From Alphaproteobacteria bacterium LSUCC0719 (GTDB lineage: Bacteria > Pseudomonadota > Alphaproteobacteria > Puniceispirillales > Puniceispirillaceae): DNA of 64,000 nucleotides. The translations under genes were made by a program, and so were the position numbers. The notes under the pieces are model-generated. The model saw only the letters and a list, made by a program, of their open reading frames with translations. It made no database searches and was not told where the DNA came from. Shown one piece after another: positions 26,025-35,511 of this stretch. The DNA is taken from NCBI GenBank assembly GCA_040839025.1, contig JBFPJN010000004.1, forward strand, positions 186,001-250,000, given 5' to 3'. Positions within the stretch are counted from its first letter, which is position 1, and every line of letters begins with the position of its first letter.

Positions 26025-27206
26025 ATGTCCATGTCACAGCTTATGAAAGCCATGCTGTTAACAGGTCATGGCGGCATGGATCGTCTTGAGTACAGGGACG
26101 ATATTCCGGTGCCGGTGCCAGGCGATGGCGAGGTGCTGATCGACGTGTCCGCCTGCGGGATGAACAACACCGACATCAAGGTTCGCGAAGCGCAATACAC
26201 AGTCGATCATGATCCCAATAGTGGCCGGGACGAAAGCGCCGCCGCGGCCTCGATCAGTTCTGCGGATGGCGCGACAAGCCTGTCATTTCCACGCATTCAG
26301 GGCGGTGACATCGTGGGCAGGATTGTCGAGGCTGGCGCTGGTGTCGACAGGAGCCGTATTGGCCAGCGCGTACTCGTCGATTTCAGCATCTATCATGGGC
26401 GGGACGAAGACGGAAACCCGACCATGGATCTGGCGAATGTCGACTATATCGGCCATGGCTGCGACGGCGGATATGCGGAATATGTTGTGGTCCCCGCGGC
26501 CAATGCCCACCATGTAAACCGGGCCATCAGCGACGCCGAACTGGCGACGTTCGGTTGTGCCACGGTCACGGCCGAACATATGCTGTCACGCGTCCAGCTG
26601 TCACAGGGCCAGCTTGTCGTCATTACCGGTGCCGGTGGCGGCGTCGGTTCGGCGGCTGTGCAATTGGCGCGGGCGCGCGGCGCAAGACCGATCGCGCTGA
26701 CCAGTCGCGGCAAGGAAGACGCCATTATGTCCCTTGGGGCGGAGTGGTGCCTGTGCCGGGACGAATTCACCGATCCTGAAGGCGTCTTCCAGGGTGACGC
26801 GTTTCTGGCAGGAATTGAAAAGGCTGCCGGGGGCAGCCACCGCATCGATGCCGTGATCGACCAGGTCGGCGGTGCCATGTTCCACAGTCTGCTTCAAACC
26901 CTGAAGCCTGACGGGCATTACATCACGGCTGGCACGATCGCCGGATATACACCGCGGGTGAATCTGCACACTGTCTATATGGCGTTCCTGAACATCCACG
27001 GCTCCTCTCAGGGTACGCCATCGGATTTTCGGCGGATTGTCGACTATATCGAACGCGGATCGCTGCAGCCTGTTCTGGGAGGCACCTTTCCGCTTTCACA
27101 ACTGGTGGCAGCCCAGAAAGCCTTTCAAACAAAGCGGCATACCGGAAATCTGGTCATCATACCGGACAGCAAGTGGGATTTGCATGGAGCGCCCCATGCC
27201 ACATGA
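26025..27206 (+). CDS. MDR-family zinc-type alcohol dehydrogenase/quinone oxidoreductase
   Basis: A 393-residue NAD(P)-dependent oxidoreductase. The N-terminal GroES-like part includes CGMNNTDIKVREAQ, and ITGAGGGVGSAAVQLARA is the Rossmann loop. A Cys/Asp/Glu zinc set cannot be made out with certainty, so it may be zinc-free. VDYIGHGCDGGYAEY is the usual mid-segment. The start is at 26025 behind GAGGCGGG, with other ATGs just inside. It overlaps the proline-racemase-like gene by 11 bp, suggesting the two act together. Confidence 0.8.
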   Translation: MSMSQLMKAMLLTGHGGMDRLEYRDDIPVPVPGDGEVLIDVSACGMNNTDIKVREAQYTVDHDPNSGRDESAAAASISSADGATSLSFPRIQGGDIVGRIVEAGAGVDRSRIGQRVLVDFSIYHGRDEDGNPTMDLANVDYIGHGCDGGYAEYVVVPAANAHHVNRAISDAELATFGCATVTAEHMLSRVQLSQGQLVVITGAGGGVGSAAVQLARARGARPIALTSRGKEDAIMSLGAEWCLCRDEFTDPEGVFQGDAFLAGIEKAAGGSHRIDAVIDQVGGAMFHSLLQTLKPDGHYITAGTIAGYTPRVNLHTVYMAFLNIHGSSQGTPSDFRRIVDYIERGSLQPVLGGTFPLSQLVAAQKAFQTKRHTGNLVIIPDSKWDLHGAPHAT

Positions 27207-28224
27207 GATCAGGATTGCCGATATTGATGTCGGCGGTGACTATCACCGGATCATCCTGGACGGCATACCCTGTCCCAAAGGTGCAAGCGCGTTCGAGATT
27301 CGACAGCATTTCCTGGAAAATCACGATCAGCTGCGGCGACTGCTTCTGTCCTTTCCCTTCGGAACAGACGAGATGTGTGTCGATCTGCTGTTCCCATCCA
27401 GTGACGAAACAGCCGAATATGGGCAGATCGTCATGGAATGTATGGGATATCCATATTTTTCCGGATCCAATACCTCGGCGACCATCGCGGCGATGCTGGA
27501 ATTTGGATTCATTCCCAAGAACGAAGGCACCCACAGGATCACGCATGAAATGCCAAGCGGCCTTGTCGGTGCTGAATACAGCATCCGCGACGGGATCATC
27601 GAGGACATCACCATCGAGGGTGACGATTCCTATGTCATGCAGGATCGGATCAGCGTTGCGCTGAACGGCTATGGGCAGGTTGACTGCGCGCTGGTATGGA
27701 GCGGCGCCATCTTCATCATGGTCGATGCAGGCCAGTTCACCATCGACATTGACGCCAACAATCTGGAACGAATGAAATCCATCGGGCTGGAGCTGACAGA
27801 GGCGTTCACGACAGGGTTTTCATATGAACACCCGATTCTTGGTCGCCTTGATCCCCCGAAATTCGTCAATTTCATGGGGCCTGTACAGCATGATGATGGT
27901 GACTCCTATTCTGGATGTGGTGCTGTTTATGGCCATCCCGGCACCATATTCCGCTGTCCCACAGGGACCGGCACCGCGGCGCGGATGGCATTTGAGATCA
28001 CCCGTGGCAACATGCCTGCGAATGCGGTTTTCCATAACCGGTCGGCCACGGGAACACGGTTCACTGGCCGGGCGCTTGGCTGGCGCAACCAGAATGGCAC
28101 CGACATGCTGCGCACCACCATATCCTCACGTCCCTATCTGTTGTCGACAAGTACTCTGAATGTGGATTTCAACAATCCGACACTTGGCGAATTTGCCGGT
28201 CTTCAGTCGCTTTTCACCGCCTGA
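27196..28224 (+). CDS. Proline racemase family protein with substituted active site
   Basis: A 342-residue member of the proline racemase/hydroxyproline epimerase/dehydratase family. The first active-site position, normally Cys in an MCGHG-type motif, falls in YFSGSNTSAT and reads Ser. The second, normally Cys in SPCGTGTSA, falls in RCPTGTGTAARMA and reads Thr (PTGTG). GGDYHRIILDG near the N terminus and SYSGCGAVYGHPG also occur. The Ser/Thr pair rules out an ordinary two-Cys racemase, so a dehydratase or new reaction is possible. GGAG 6 bp before the ATG sets the start. It overlaps the MDR gene. Confidence 0.75.
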   Translation: MPHEIRIADIDVGGDYHRIILDGIPCPKGASAFEIRQHFLENHDQLRRLLLSFPFGTDEMCVDLLFPSSDETAEYGQIVMECMGYPYFSGSNTSATIAAMLEFGFIPKNEGTHRITHEMPSGLVGAEYSIRDGIIEDITIEGDDSYVMQDRISVALNGYGQVDCALVWSGAIFIMVDAGQFTIDIDANNLERMKSIGLELTEAFTTGFSYEHPILGRLDPPKFVNFMGPVQHDDGDSYSGCGAVYGHPGTIFRCPTGTGTAARMAFEITRGNMPANAVFHNRSATGTRFTGRALGWRNQNGTDMLRTTISSRPYLLSTSTLNVDFNNPTLGEFAGLQSLFTA

Positions 28225-28312
28225 CATCACCTTGCAGACACAATGTCTTGCGCCACGCACCGGTTGATATTTGGTATCAAGTCGCGTTAATTTTTCAGAC
28301 AGATGTTTTAAG

Positions 28313-28933
28313 GTGACGTCCGCCAGATATCGCAGGCGGGCTGAGGATGGTACGGTTTTTGTGGCTTATGTGATTGCGATTGCCGGATTCGTTCTGGTCT
28401 GGTTCTGCCAGCTTTATCTGGTATTCCCGATTGAACAGTCGATCAGGGGCGATGATTCAGCAGTCAATGCCTTCAGCTACATGTTTCTGCCGCATGGCGT
28501 AAAAGTGCTGATCGTGCTGCTTTTCATGCAGCGGGGCCTGCCGATCATTCTGGTGGTCAGTTTTCTCTTTGGCATTCATTTTGGTTACGCGTTCGATTAT
28601 GCGCTGTTCGGGGCCGCCATCGCATCGCTGACCGCGATCCTGCCTCTGTGGCTGGTGAATATCACCTTCCAGAGGCCACTTAATTACCAGTTCTGGAATG
28701 TAACGCGTGATAATTTCAGCCTGTTCCGATTTGCCTTTGCCATGTCAATCGCGGTGGCAGTGTTGGACTCGATCTTTCAGGCAGCGCTTGCCAAATTCAT
28801 GTTGAATTTGGATCCCGATGTTGAACTCTCACTCGGCTTTTTGACAGGTGATATCGTAGGTGGTTTTATATGTATCATTCTTGCGATATTCGCGGGTCGG
28901 ATGGCCTTCAAAAGGTATGGAAATGTCTTCTAG
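28313..28933 (+). CDS. Hypothetical multi-pass membrane protein
   Basis: About 206 residues with six or so hydrophobic segments (VAYVIAIAGFVLVWFCQLYL, GVKVLIVLLFMQ, LPIILVVSFLFG, ASLTAILPLWLV, FAFAMSIAVAVLDS, GFICIILAIFAG). The start is uncertain: GTG at 28313 or an upstream TTG at 28271. It overlaps the winged-helix gene by 11 bp, so the pair is coupled. The shape resembles MASE-type sensor membrane domains without an output domain, but no family is assigned. Confidence 0.6.
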   Translation: MTSARYRRRAEDGTVFVAYVIAIAGFVLVWFCQLYLVFPIEQSIRGDDSAVNAFSYMFLPHGVKVLIVLLFMQRGLPIILVVSFLFGIHFGYAFDYALFGAAIASLTAILPLWLVNITFQRPLNYQFWNVTRDNFSLFRFAFAMSIAVAVLDSIFQAALAKFMLNLDPDVELSLGFLTGDIVGGFICIILAIFAGRMAFKRYGNVF

Positions 28934-29225
28934 CTTTAAGTCATATCTGGCGTTGCTCAGACTTGTAGACGATGCTTCGAGGGAGCTGGGGCTCTCGCAT
29001 TTGACCTCGTCTGACAAACAGGTACTGCTTGCGATGACCGAATTCGCGGGCACCGGCAACATTGCCAAAAGCTTTACCTATGCCAAATACAGCGACGTTG
29101 TCGGACCGGAGCATGCTGTGTCTCGCGCCCAGTTCTTCAAATCGATCGACCGCCTTCTCAGCGCCAGGGTGGTGAAAAAACAGGGCACAGGGCGGAGCGC
29201 AACATTTCTCGTCGACGCCACATGA
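28923..29225 (+). CDS. Small winged-helix-like DNA-binding protein
   Basis: A 100-residue protein (MSSSFKSYLALLRLVDDASR) with an arrangement of helices suggestive of a winged helix: SSDKQVLLAMTEFAGTGN, then SRAQFFKSIDRLLSARVVKKQ as the recognition helix and wing. The last residues RSATFLVDAT would be the final strand. A MarR/PadR-like DNA-binding role is inferred. It is coupled to the preceding membrane gene. Confidence 0.5.
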   Translation: MSSSFKSYLALLRLVDDASRELGLSHLTSSDKQVLLAMTEFAGTGNIAKSFTYAKYSDVVGPEHAVSRAQFFKSIDRLLSARVVKKQGTGRSATFLVDAT

Positions 29226-29347
29226 CCGCAGCCCGGTGACACCCTGACAGGATGTCACCATTGCCATGACGGGATCGCGATGCGGTTATGCGTCAGGCGT
29301 CACGAGTCAGGCGTCACGCCATCTTCGTCCGGATCGGAGGCCTGTGA

Positions 29348-29506
29348 TCACCACAGCTCGAAGATCGACATCAGAAGGAATCCGCCAGCTGCCATTGTAA
29401 TCCAATAGACTGGCCTTGGCACATTCATCCTGCCGGCCATCTTGTGATATCCGACCATCAGCGCCAGCAACCCCAAAGGAACGACAATTTTCCATACGCT
29501 GTCCAT
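29348..29506 (-). CDS. Two-segment small membrane protein, 52 residues
   Basis: A reading frame on the minus strand starts MDSVWKIVVPLGLLALMVGY, continues with a basic HKMAGRMNVPRP loop, then VYWITMAAGGFLLMSIFELW. Two transmembrane helices with a positive loop is typical of a genuine small protein. The ribosome site is weak. Family not recognised. Confidence 0.45.
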   Translation of the reverse strand: MDSVWKIVVPLGLLALMVGYHKMAGRMNVPRPVYWITMAAGGFLLMSIFELW

Positions 29507-29689
29507 ATGACTTCAGTAACACAAGGCCCATTTCGGATGTGCTTTTTTCTTGTATGACCTTGCGGACAGGATCTTTGGCTTGCCAGCACACACGGCGTTA
29601 ATCATACTTTTTGCGAAATTCAGGTGCATGATAGGGATCCTGCATGGCCAATTTCCATGTCTGTATCCCGATCGAAATAGCGGTGTAAG

Positions 29690-30439
29690 TTGAAGATCGT
29701 AATCAAGAGCAACGCGCATGAGGCCGCGCACCAGGTGGCGGATCAGATCGCAAATCATCTGATCGCCAAGCCGGACATCGTAATGGGGTTGGCAACCGGC
29801 GAGACGATGCGGCCTGTCTATAGCCATCTTTGCAAGTTGTTTGAGGCTGGAGACGTCCCATCGGCCAGTTTCACCAGTTTCAATCTCGATGAATTTTCCG
29901 GGGTTCCCCCGACCCATCCCGGCAGCTTCAACGCCTATATGGTGGAGGCGCTGTTTACCCATATCGCGAATGCCGGGCACCGCTGTTTCCTGCCTGACGG
30001 GATGGCCGATGATCCGGAAATGGCAGCTGCAGCCTATGAGGCGAAAATCGCGCAATGTGGCGGTATCGATCTCCAGCTTCTGGGAATCGGGCGAAACGGG
30101 CATATCGGATTCAATGAACCGGGAACCCCCTTTGACAGCCGTACCGCTTCGTTAGACCTGAGCCAGCAGACACGCGAGGTCATGACGGGTTTTGAGTCCA
30201 ACAGGCCACACAGGGCGATTACCATGGGCATTGGCACCATCATGGAGGCACGACATTGCCTTCTTCTGGCGACGGGCGAGGCCAAGGCGGCAGCCGTCAG
30301 CGCCATGCTGAGCCAACCGCCCTCGCCCGCCTGCCCGGCAAGCGCCCTGCAGGCGCATCCCGAGGTGATGATTGTTCTGGACAGGCAGGCCGCCAGTCGC
30401 CTTACTGAACAGCAATTACTGGATGCGGACGCCTCTTGA
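29690..30439 (+). CDS. nagB: Glucosamine-6-phosphate deaminase
   Basis: A 249-residue NagB-type isomerase/deaminase. GLATGETMRPVYSHL is the substrate-binding loop, FNLDEF holds the catalytic Asp, and GIGRNGHIGFNEPG holds the catalytic His. It converts glucosamine 6-phosphate to fructose 6-phosphate and ammonia. It begins at TTG (29690). The MurQ-like gene starts 16 bp later and the ABC importer follows, giving an amino-sugar catabolic operon. Confidence 0.88.
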   Translation: MKIVIKSNAHEAAHQVADQIANHLIAKPDIVMGLATGETMRPVYSHLCKLFEAGDVPSASFTSFNLDEFSGVPPTHPGSFNAYMVEALFTHIANAGHRCFLPDGMADDPEMAAAAYEAKIAQCGGIDLQLLGIGRNGHIGFNEPGTPFDSRTASLDLSQQTREVMTGFESNRPHRAITMGIGTIMEARHCLLLATGEAKAAAVSAMLSQPPSPACPASALQAHPEVMIVLDRQAASRLTEQQLLDADAS

Positions 30440-30455
30440 CCGGGACAGGCATGAC

Positions 30456-31205
30456 ATGACAGCCAAAGCAGATACCGAAACAGTGCCAGATGCGGAAAGC
30501 TGGCTCGACCAGCTTGATGACGCGACCGCACTCGAAGTGATGTTGCAGGATCATGGTCGTGCGATTGACGCTGTGAGAGGGGGAATCGCCGAGCTGGGAA
30601 TGGCGGTGACGGCCATTGTCGACCGCCTGCAGGCAGATGACACCGCGCGTATCATCTATGCCGGGGCCGGGGCATCCATTCGCATCGCGGTACAGGACGG
30701 GGTGGAGTTGCTGCCGACCTTTGACTGGCCGCGCGACCGCGTCGCCTATCTGGTGGCCGGAGGAGACAGGGCACTGATCGAATCCGTGGAAGACGCAGAA
30801 GATGATGAAACCGCCGCCCGGACGATGGTGCGCGACCATGCGATCGGCAGACAGGATGTCGTACTGGCGCTTGCCGCCAGCGGCAGGACCACTTTCACCT
30901 GTACGGTACTCGCCGAAGCCAAAAAATTAGGCGCGCTTGCCATCGGCATTGCCAACAACCCCGATGTTCCGCTTCTGACGAATGCCGATATTGCGATACC
31001 GCTGCTTACCGGAGGCGAGGCGCTGGCCGGCTCAACCCGTCTGAAGGCCGCCACCGCCCAGAAGATATGCCTGAACATGATTTCCACGCTGGTGATGACA
31101 CGCCTTGGACGTGTGCGCGACGGCAAGATGATCGCCATGCGCCCGACCAACGCCAAGCTGCGTGACCGGTTTTCCCGCATTCACGGTGACGAAGCGGCAA
31201 GCTGA
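30456..31205 (+). CDS. MurQ-like SIS-domain etherase
   Basis: A 249-residue SIS protein. GAGASIRIAVQDGVELLPTF, ALAASGRTTFTC and GGEALAGSTRLKAATAQK mirror the N-acetylmuramate-6-phosphate etherase signatures GTSGRLG..DASE, SGRT and TGSTRMKAGTAQK. It is about 50 residues shorter than standard MurQ and the first motif differs (GAGASIR), so the substrate may be another amino-sugar phosphate. The operon position with NagB supports a sugar-phosphate role. Confidence 0.72.
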   Translation: MTAKADTETVPDAESWLDQLDDATALEVMLQDHGRAIDAVRGGIAELGMAVTAIVDRLQADDTARIIYAGAGASIRIAVQDGVELLPTFDWPRDRVAYLVAGGDRALIESVEDAEDDETAARTMVRDHAIGRQDVVLALAASGRTTFTCTVLAEAKKLGALAIGIANNPDVPLLTNADIAIPLLTGGEALAGSTRLKAATAQKICLNMISTLVMTRLGRVRDGKMIAMRPTNAKLRDRFSRIHGDEAAS

Positions 31206-31231
31206 CATGAATGCTGTCCGCAATGCCGTTG

Positions 31232-32122
31232 TCAGCCTGATCTGACAGCAGGAAGGTGTCGCACAAGTTCAAGGCCAAGACCGACAGCTCCCGACAGCCC
31301 GTCTCCGGAACTTGGCTGGACCAGTGCCCTCAAATCTTCGCTGAGCAGCGACGCATAGCGTTTGCCAACGCTGCCACTCAGATAAAGTTTCCCGGTCTTG
31401 ATCGCATCGATGGATCGCAGAATGGTTTCCAGATCGCGCAGGGCCTGGTCGATAATCATCGCAGCCCCCCTGTCCCCTGCTTCATGGGCATCAAAGATTG
31501 CGGGGGCGAACTCACCATAATTCTGCGGGGTGGCGGTTTTGCCGAACAGCACAATGTCGGAAGGGTTGTTGCTGAAGCGTGCCAGCGTGTGCGTCAGCAG
31601 GTCTGTTGTCTCGACAAGTCCATCATGCGCCCTCAGCGCAAGGCGCAGCAATTCACGACCAAGCCACGCGCCGCTGCAATCATCACCAAGCTGAAGTCCC
31701 CAGCCGCCAACCTGTTTCAGCACGCCCCGATGGCGGCTGACGAAAAAGGATCCTGTTCCCACCTGGGCCAATGTCCCGTCACCATCTGCCAGAATGCCGG
31801 CAACCGTAATTTCGCGATCCGACATGACGCGAACCGCGGCGAACCGCAGCGCGGCGGCAAGCCGATCAGCCACATCGCCAACATTGGCACCGGCGCTGCC
31901 AATGATAGCGACATCATTTGTCCGGGATTCCAGAGGCACCCCGGCGGCGTCATAGACGGCAGAGATGACGGTTTCGATATTTCGCAGGCTGCCGTCAAAA
32001 TCACTGGTCAGGTTTGAAAAAGCCCCTGTAGCGTGGGCGATCACAAGGCCGTCGGATTGCGCGAGGGCTGCCCGCGTTTTCGTACCGCCACCGTCGATGG
32101 CAAGGATATGTCTTCCCGTCAT
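31232..32122 (-). CDS. BadF/BcrA-type sugar kinase (N-acetylglucosamine kinase-like)
   Basis: A 296-residue ASKHA-fold kinase. AIDGGGTKTRAAL is the phosphate-1 motif, VGTGSFFV lies centrally, and LYLSGSVGKRYASLL is the adenosine region. Members phosphorylate N-acetylglucosamine or related sugars. Start at MTGRH (32122); ATG at 32140 is possible. It is convergent with the MurQ-like gene and divergent from the ABC importer, so it is regulated apart from nagB. Confidence 0.75.
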   Translation of the reverse strand: MTGRHILAIDGGGTKTRAALAQSDGLVIAHATGAFSNLTSDFDGSLRNIETVISAVYDAAGVPLESRTNDVAIIGSAGANVGDVADRLAAALRFAAVRVMSDREITVAGILADGDGTLAQVGTGSFFVSRHRGVLKQVGGWGLQLGDDCSGAWLGRELLRLALRAHDGLVETTDLLTHTLARFSNNPSDIVLFGKTATPQNYGEFAPAIFDAHEAGDRGAAMIIDQALRDLETILRSIDAIKTGKLYLSGSVGKRYASLLSEDLRALVQPSSGDGLSGAVGLGLELVRHLPAVRSG

Positions 32123-32342
32123 CTCAATGTCTCCTGTCATCGGTGAAGCGACCGGCGGGGCAGATCATCATGCCAACAAGCGCCGACGTCATGATCTTTG
32201 ACCCTGTGCGACAATATTGACCAATCTGTATCTTTGCCCCACTATTTCCGGTGTACCGCACGTGGTCGGTGTTCGTCTGACGATAAAAAGTGACAGAAAA
32301 TGTCCAGCGGCACATCAGAAAATATAACAGGGGAGGACCCAA

Positions 32343-33596
32343 ATGAAGTTCAAGTCTTTCATGGGCACGGCCGTTGCTCTTTTGGTTGGTTCTATGAGTG
32401 TTGCATCGGCCGATGTGACGTTGACCATAGAAAGCTGGCGTAATGATGACCTGTCGATTTGGCAGGAAAAAATCATCCCTGCCTTTGAAGCCCAGAATCC
32501 AGGAATCAAGGTGGTTTTCGCCCCGACAGCACCGGCGCAGTACAACTCGGCGCTGAATGCCAAGCTTGAAGCCGGCACAGCCGGTGATCTGATCACCTGC
32601 CGGCCCTTTGACGGCTCGCTGTCGCTCTACAAGGCCGGGCATCTTGCCGAGGTTGGCGACCTTGCCAACATGAAGAATTTTGGCCCTGTGGCCAAATCCG
32701 GCTGGAGTACTGATGACGGTTCGGCCACCTTCTGCGTGCCAATGGCATCGGTGATTCACGGCTTTATCTACAACAAGGACGCGTTCAAGGAAGCCGGCGT
32801 GTCGGTACCGACCACGGTTGACGAGTTCTTTGCCACGCTCGAGGCAATCAAGAAAGACGGCAACTATGTGCCGCTGTCCATGGGCGTTGCTGACCAGTGG
32901 GAAGCCGCGACCATGGGATATGCCAATATCGGCGTAAACTACTGGAAGGGTGAGGAAGGCCGCCAGGCTGTGATTGCGGGCAAGATGAAGCTGACCCATC
33001 CGGACTGGGTGGCACCATACGCGCAGCTCGCCAAATGGGGCCCCTATATGGGCGACGGCTATGAGGCCCAGTCCTATCCCGACAGCCAGAACATGTTCAC
33101 ACTTGGCCGCGCCGCAATCTATCCTGCCGGTTCGTGGGAAATTTCCGGCTTCAATGCACAGGCGGATTTCGAAATGGGCGCCTTCAAGGTGCCGGTTCAG
33201 TCGGCTGGTGATGAATGCTACATCTCCGACCATGTCGATATCGCGCTTGGGATGAACAAGGCGACAAAGAATCCAGAGGCTGTCCGCACCTTCCTGAACT
33301 GGGTTGGCTCGGCCGAATTCGCTGATCTTTACGCCAATTCACTGCCAGGGTTCTTCTCGCTGTCGAACCACAATGTAAGCATGACCGACCCTCTGGCGCA
33401 GGAATTTGTCGGATGGCGTGGTGAGTGCAATTCCTCGATCCGGCCTTACCACCAGATCCTGTCTCGTGGCACACCCAATCTGGCCAATGAATATTGGGTG
33501 ACGTCGGCGAATGTCATTCGTGGCACGATGACACCGGAAGAAGCCGCCGCGCACATGCAAAAGGGCCTTGCCAGCTGGTACGCCCCACAGCAGTAA
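32343..33596 (+). CDS. ABC sugar importer, periplasmic binding protein
   Basis: A 417-residue type 1 carbohydrate-binding protein. A signal peptide (MKFKSFMGTAVALLVGSMSV to about residue 23) precedes the mature VTLTIESWRNDDLSIWQE. Family features include NPGIKVVFAPTAPAQYNSAL and TFCVPMASVIHGFIYNKDAF. The GlcN/GlcNAc-type genes beside it make an amino sugar or oligosaccharide the likely ligand. GGGGAGG precedes the ATG. A 12-bp hairpin follows the stop, as is common where binding protein must exceed permease. Confidence 0.85.
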   Translation: MKFKSFMGTAVALLVGSMSVASADVTLTIESWRNDDLSIWQEKIIPAFEAQNPGIKVVFAPTAPAQYNSALNAKLEAGTAGDLITCRPFDGSLSLYKAGHLAEVGDLANMKNFGPVAKSGWSTDDGSATFCVPMASVIHGFIYNKDAFKEAGVSVPTTVDEFFATLEAIKKDGNYVPLSMGVADQWEAATMGYANIGVNYWKGEEGRQAVIAGKMKLTHPDWVAPYAQLAKWGPYMGDGYEAQSYPDSQNMFTLGRAAIYPAGSWEISGFNAQADFEMGAFKVPVQSAGDECYISDHVDIALGMNKATKNPEAVRTFLNWVGSAEFADLYANSLPGFFSLSNHNVSMTDPLAQEFVGWRGECNSSIRPYHQILSRGTPNLANEYWVTSANVIRGTMTPEEAAAHMQKGLASWYAPQQ

Positions 33597-33621
33597 CCCT
33601 GCCAGATCACATGAAAAAAGT

Positions 33622-33648
33622 CAGACAGCCCCGTTGCGGGGCTGTCTG
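33622..33648 (+). other. Intercistronic hairpin after the binding-protein gene
   Basis: CAGACAGCCCCG and CGGGGCTGTCTG form a perfect 12-bp stem with a TTG loop. No T run follows, so it is more likely a stability/attenuation element that protects the upstream mRNA end than a complete terminator. Confidence 0.75.
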
Positions 33649-33719
33649 CACCCATAGGCGCTTTGCCGCGTATTTTCGAATTTGACAGTCATAGTCTGCA
33701 AGCCAGTGGAGCCCCGGCA

Positions 33720-34655
33720 TTGACCCAGGAACAGGCAACATCCAGCCGCCGCCCGATCCGATGGCATATCGGTGTATTCCTGGCACCTGCGGTTCTGGTT
33801 TACAGCACCTTCATGATTTTTCCGCTTTTCGGCACCTTGCAGCTGTCGCTCTTCACCACTTCCGAGCAACAGACATATTTCGTCGGGCTGGATAATTTCA
33901 GGACGCTGTTTGGCGATCCGCGCTGGTCTGGTGCGTTCTGGAACGCGCTGGTCAATAACCTGTGGTTCTTTGTCATCCACATGCTGGTGCAGAATCCGAT
34001 CGGCATCCTGCTCGCCGCCGTACTCTCGAACCCGAAATTACGGATGCGCGGGTTCTACCGTTCGGCGATATTCGTGCCGACCATCATGTCCTTTGTCATT
34101 GTCGGCTTTGCCTGGAAGCTGATCCTGTCGCCCTTGTGGGGGATCGCACCGGACATGCTGAAAGCCGTCGGGCTGAAGTTCCTGTTCGCGCCTTACCTTG
34201 GCAAGGAGGAATATGCGCTGACAACGCTGGCCCTGATTTCGGTATGGCAATATGTCGGCATCCCGATGATGCTGATCTATGCGGCGCTGCTGTCGATACC
34301 GCAGGAAGTGATCGAGGCCGGCGAAGTCGAAGGGGTCACCGGCTTTTCCGCCTTCTGGAAGATCAAGCTTCCCCTGATCCTGCCGGCGATCGGAATCATT
34401 TCGATCCTGACCTTTGTCGGCAATTTCAACGCCTTTGATCTGGTGTATGCGGCACAGGGGGCGCTTGCCGGCCCCAATTACGCCACGGACATTCTGGGGA
34501 CATTCCTGTACCGCACCTTTTTCGGATTCCAGATGCAGCTTGGCGACCCCAATATGGGGTCGGCGGTGGCGATGATCATGTTCCTGATCATTCTGACCGG
34601 GGTTTGCATCTATCTGTTCGGCATCCAGATGCGCATGACGCGCTATCAGCTCTAG
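33720..34655 (+). CDS. ABC sugar importer, permease 1
   Basis: About 311 residues, six membrane segments, with the EAA loop as EAGEVEGVTGFSAFWKIKLP about 100 residues from the C terminus. Start chosen at TTG 33720 behind GTGGAG; the frame remains open upstream to 33663. It pairs with the MalG-type permease 2 and the UgpC-type ATPase. Confidence 0.85.
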   Translation: MTQEQATSSRRPIRWHIGVFLAPAVLVYSTFMIFPLFGTLQLSLFTTSEQQTYFVGLDNFRTLFGDPRWSGAFWNALVNNLWFFVIHMLVQNPIGILLAAVLSNPKLRMRGFYRSAIFVPTIMSFVIVGFAWKLILSPLWGIAPDMLKAVGLKFLFAPYLGKEEYALTTLALISVWQYVGIPMMLIYAALLSIPQEVIEAGEVEGVTGFSAFWKIKLPLILPAIGIISILTFVGNFNAFDLVYAAQGALAGPNYATDILGTFLYRTFFGFQMQLGDPNMGSAVAMIMFLIILTGVCIYLFGIQMRMTRYQL

Positions 34656-34671
34656 GAGGCGCAGACGCAGG

Positions 34672-35511
34672 ATGAAACGCGTACGCCACACACTGCCGAA
34701 TGTTCTGCTCGCGCATGGCGCGCTGGCGGCCTATACGGTGGTCGCGCTGTTTCCGATCTTCATCATCATCATCAACAGCTTCAAGACACGCAAAGCCATC
34801 TTTCGTGATCCGCTGGCACTCCCCAACCCGGAAAATTTTTCGCTTGTCGGGTTTGAAACCGTATTCCGGCAGGGCGATTTCTTTCTCTATATGCAGAATT
34901 CGCTGATTGTCACTGTCGCCTCGCTTTTCTTCATTCTGCTGTTCGGGGCGATGGCCGGGTTTGCGCTGGCCGAATACAGATTCAAGGGCAACACGCTGAT
35001 GGCCCTGTATCTGGCAATCGGCATCATGATACCGATCCGGCTTGGCACCATCTCGATACTTGAAATCATGGTTGCCAGCAATCTGGTCAACACGCTGACA
35101 GCGCTTGTCCTTGTCTATGTCGCACAGGGTCTGCCGCTGGCCATTTTCATCCTGTCCGAATTCATGCGCCAGGTGTCGGATGACCTGAAGAATGCGGGCC
35201 GGATAGACGGGTTGTCGGAATATCGTATTTTCTTTGTTCTGGTGTTGCCGCTGGTCAGGCCGGCACTCGCCACGGTCGCGGTTTTCAACATGATCCCCAT
35301 CTGGAACGACCTGTGGTTCCCGCTGATCCTGGCCCCTGGCGAGGAAACCAAGACCCTTACCCTTGGCTCGCAGGTATTCATCGGCCAGTTCGTGACTGAC
35401 TGGAACGCCGTTCTGTCAGCCCTGTCGATGGCGATGTTTCCGGTGCTTGTTCTGTATCTGATTTTTTCAAAACAGCTCATCAGGGGCATAACTTCGGGCG
35501 CTGTGAAATGA
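34672..35511 (+). CDS. ABC sugar importer, permease 2
   Basis: A 279-residue MalG-type permease with a cytoplasmic loop NAGRIDGLSEYRIFFVLVLP (EAA motif). The start at 34672 follows AGGAGG. It ends with an ATGA overlap into the Gfo/Idh/MocA gene. It forms the heterodimer channel with permease 1. Confidence 0.87.
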   Translation: MKRVRHTLPNVLLAHGALAAYTVVALFPIFIIIINSFKTRKAIFRDPLALPNPENFSLVGFETVFRQGDFFLYMQNSLIVTVASLFFILLFGAMAGFALAEYRFKGNTLMALYLAIGIMIPIRLGTISILEIMVASNLVNTLTALVLVYVAQGLPLAIFILSEFMRQVSDDLKNAGRIDGLSEYRIFFVLVLPLVRPALATVAVFNMIPIWNDLWFPLILAPGEETKTLTLGSQVFIGQFVTDWNAVLSALSMAMFPVLVLYLIFSKQLIRGITSGAVK

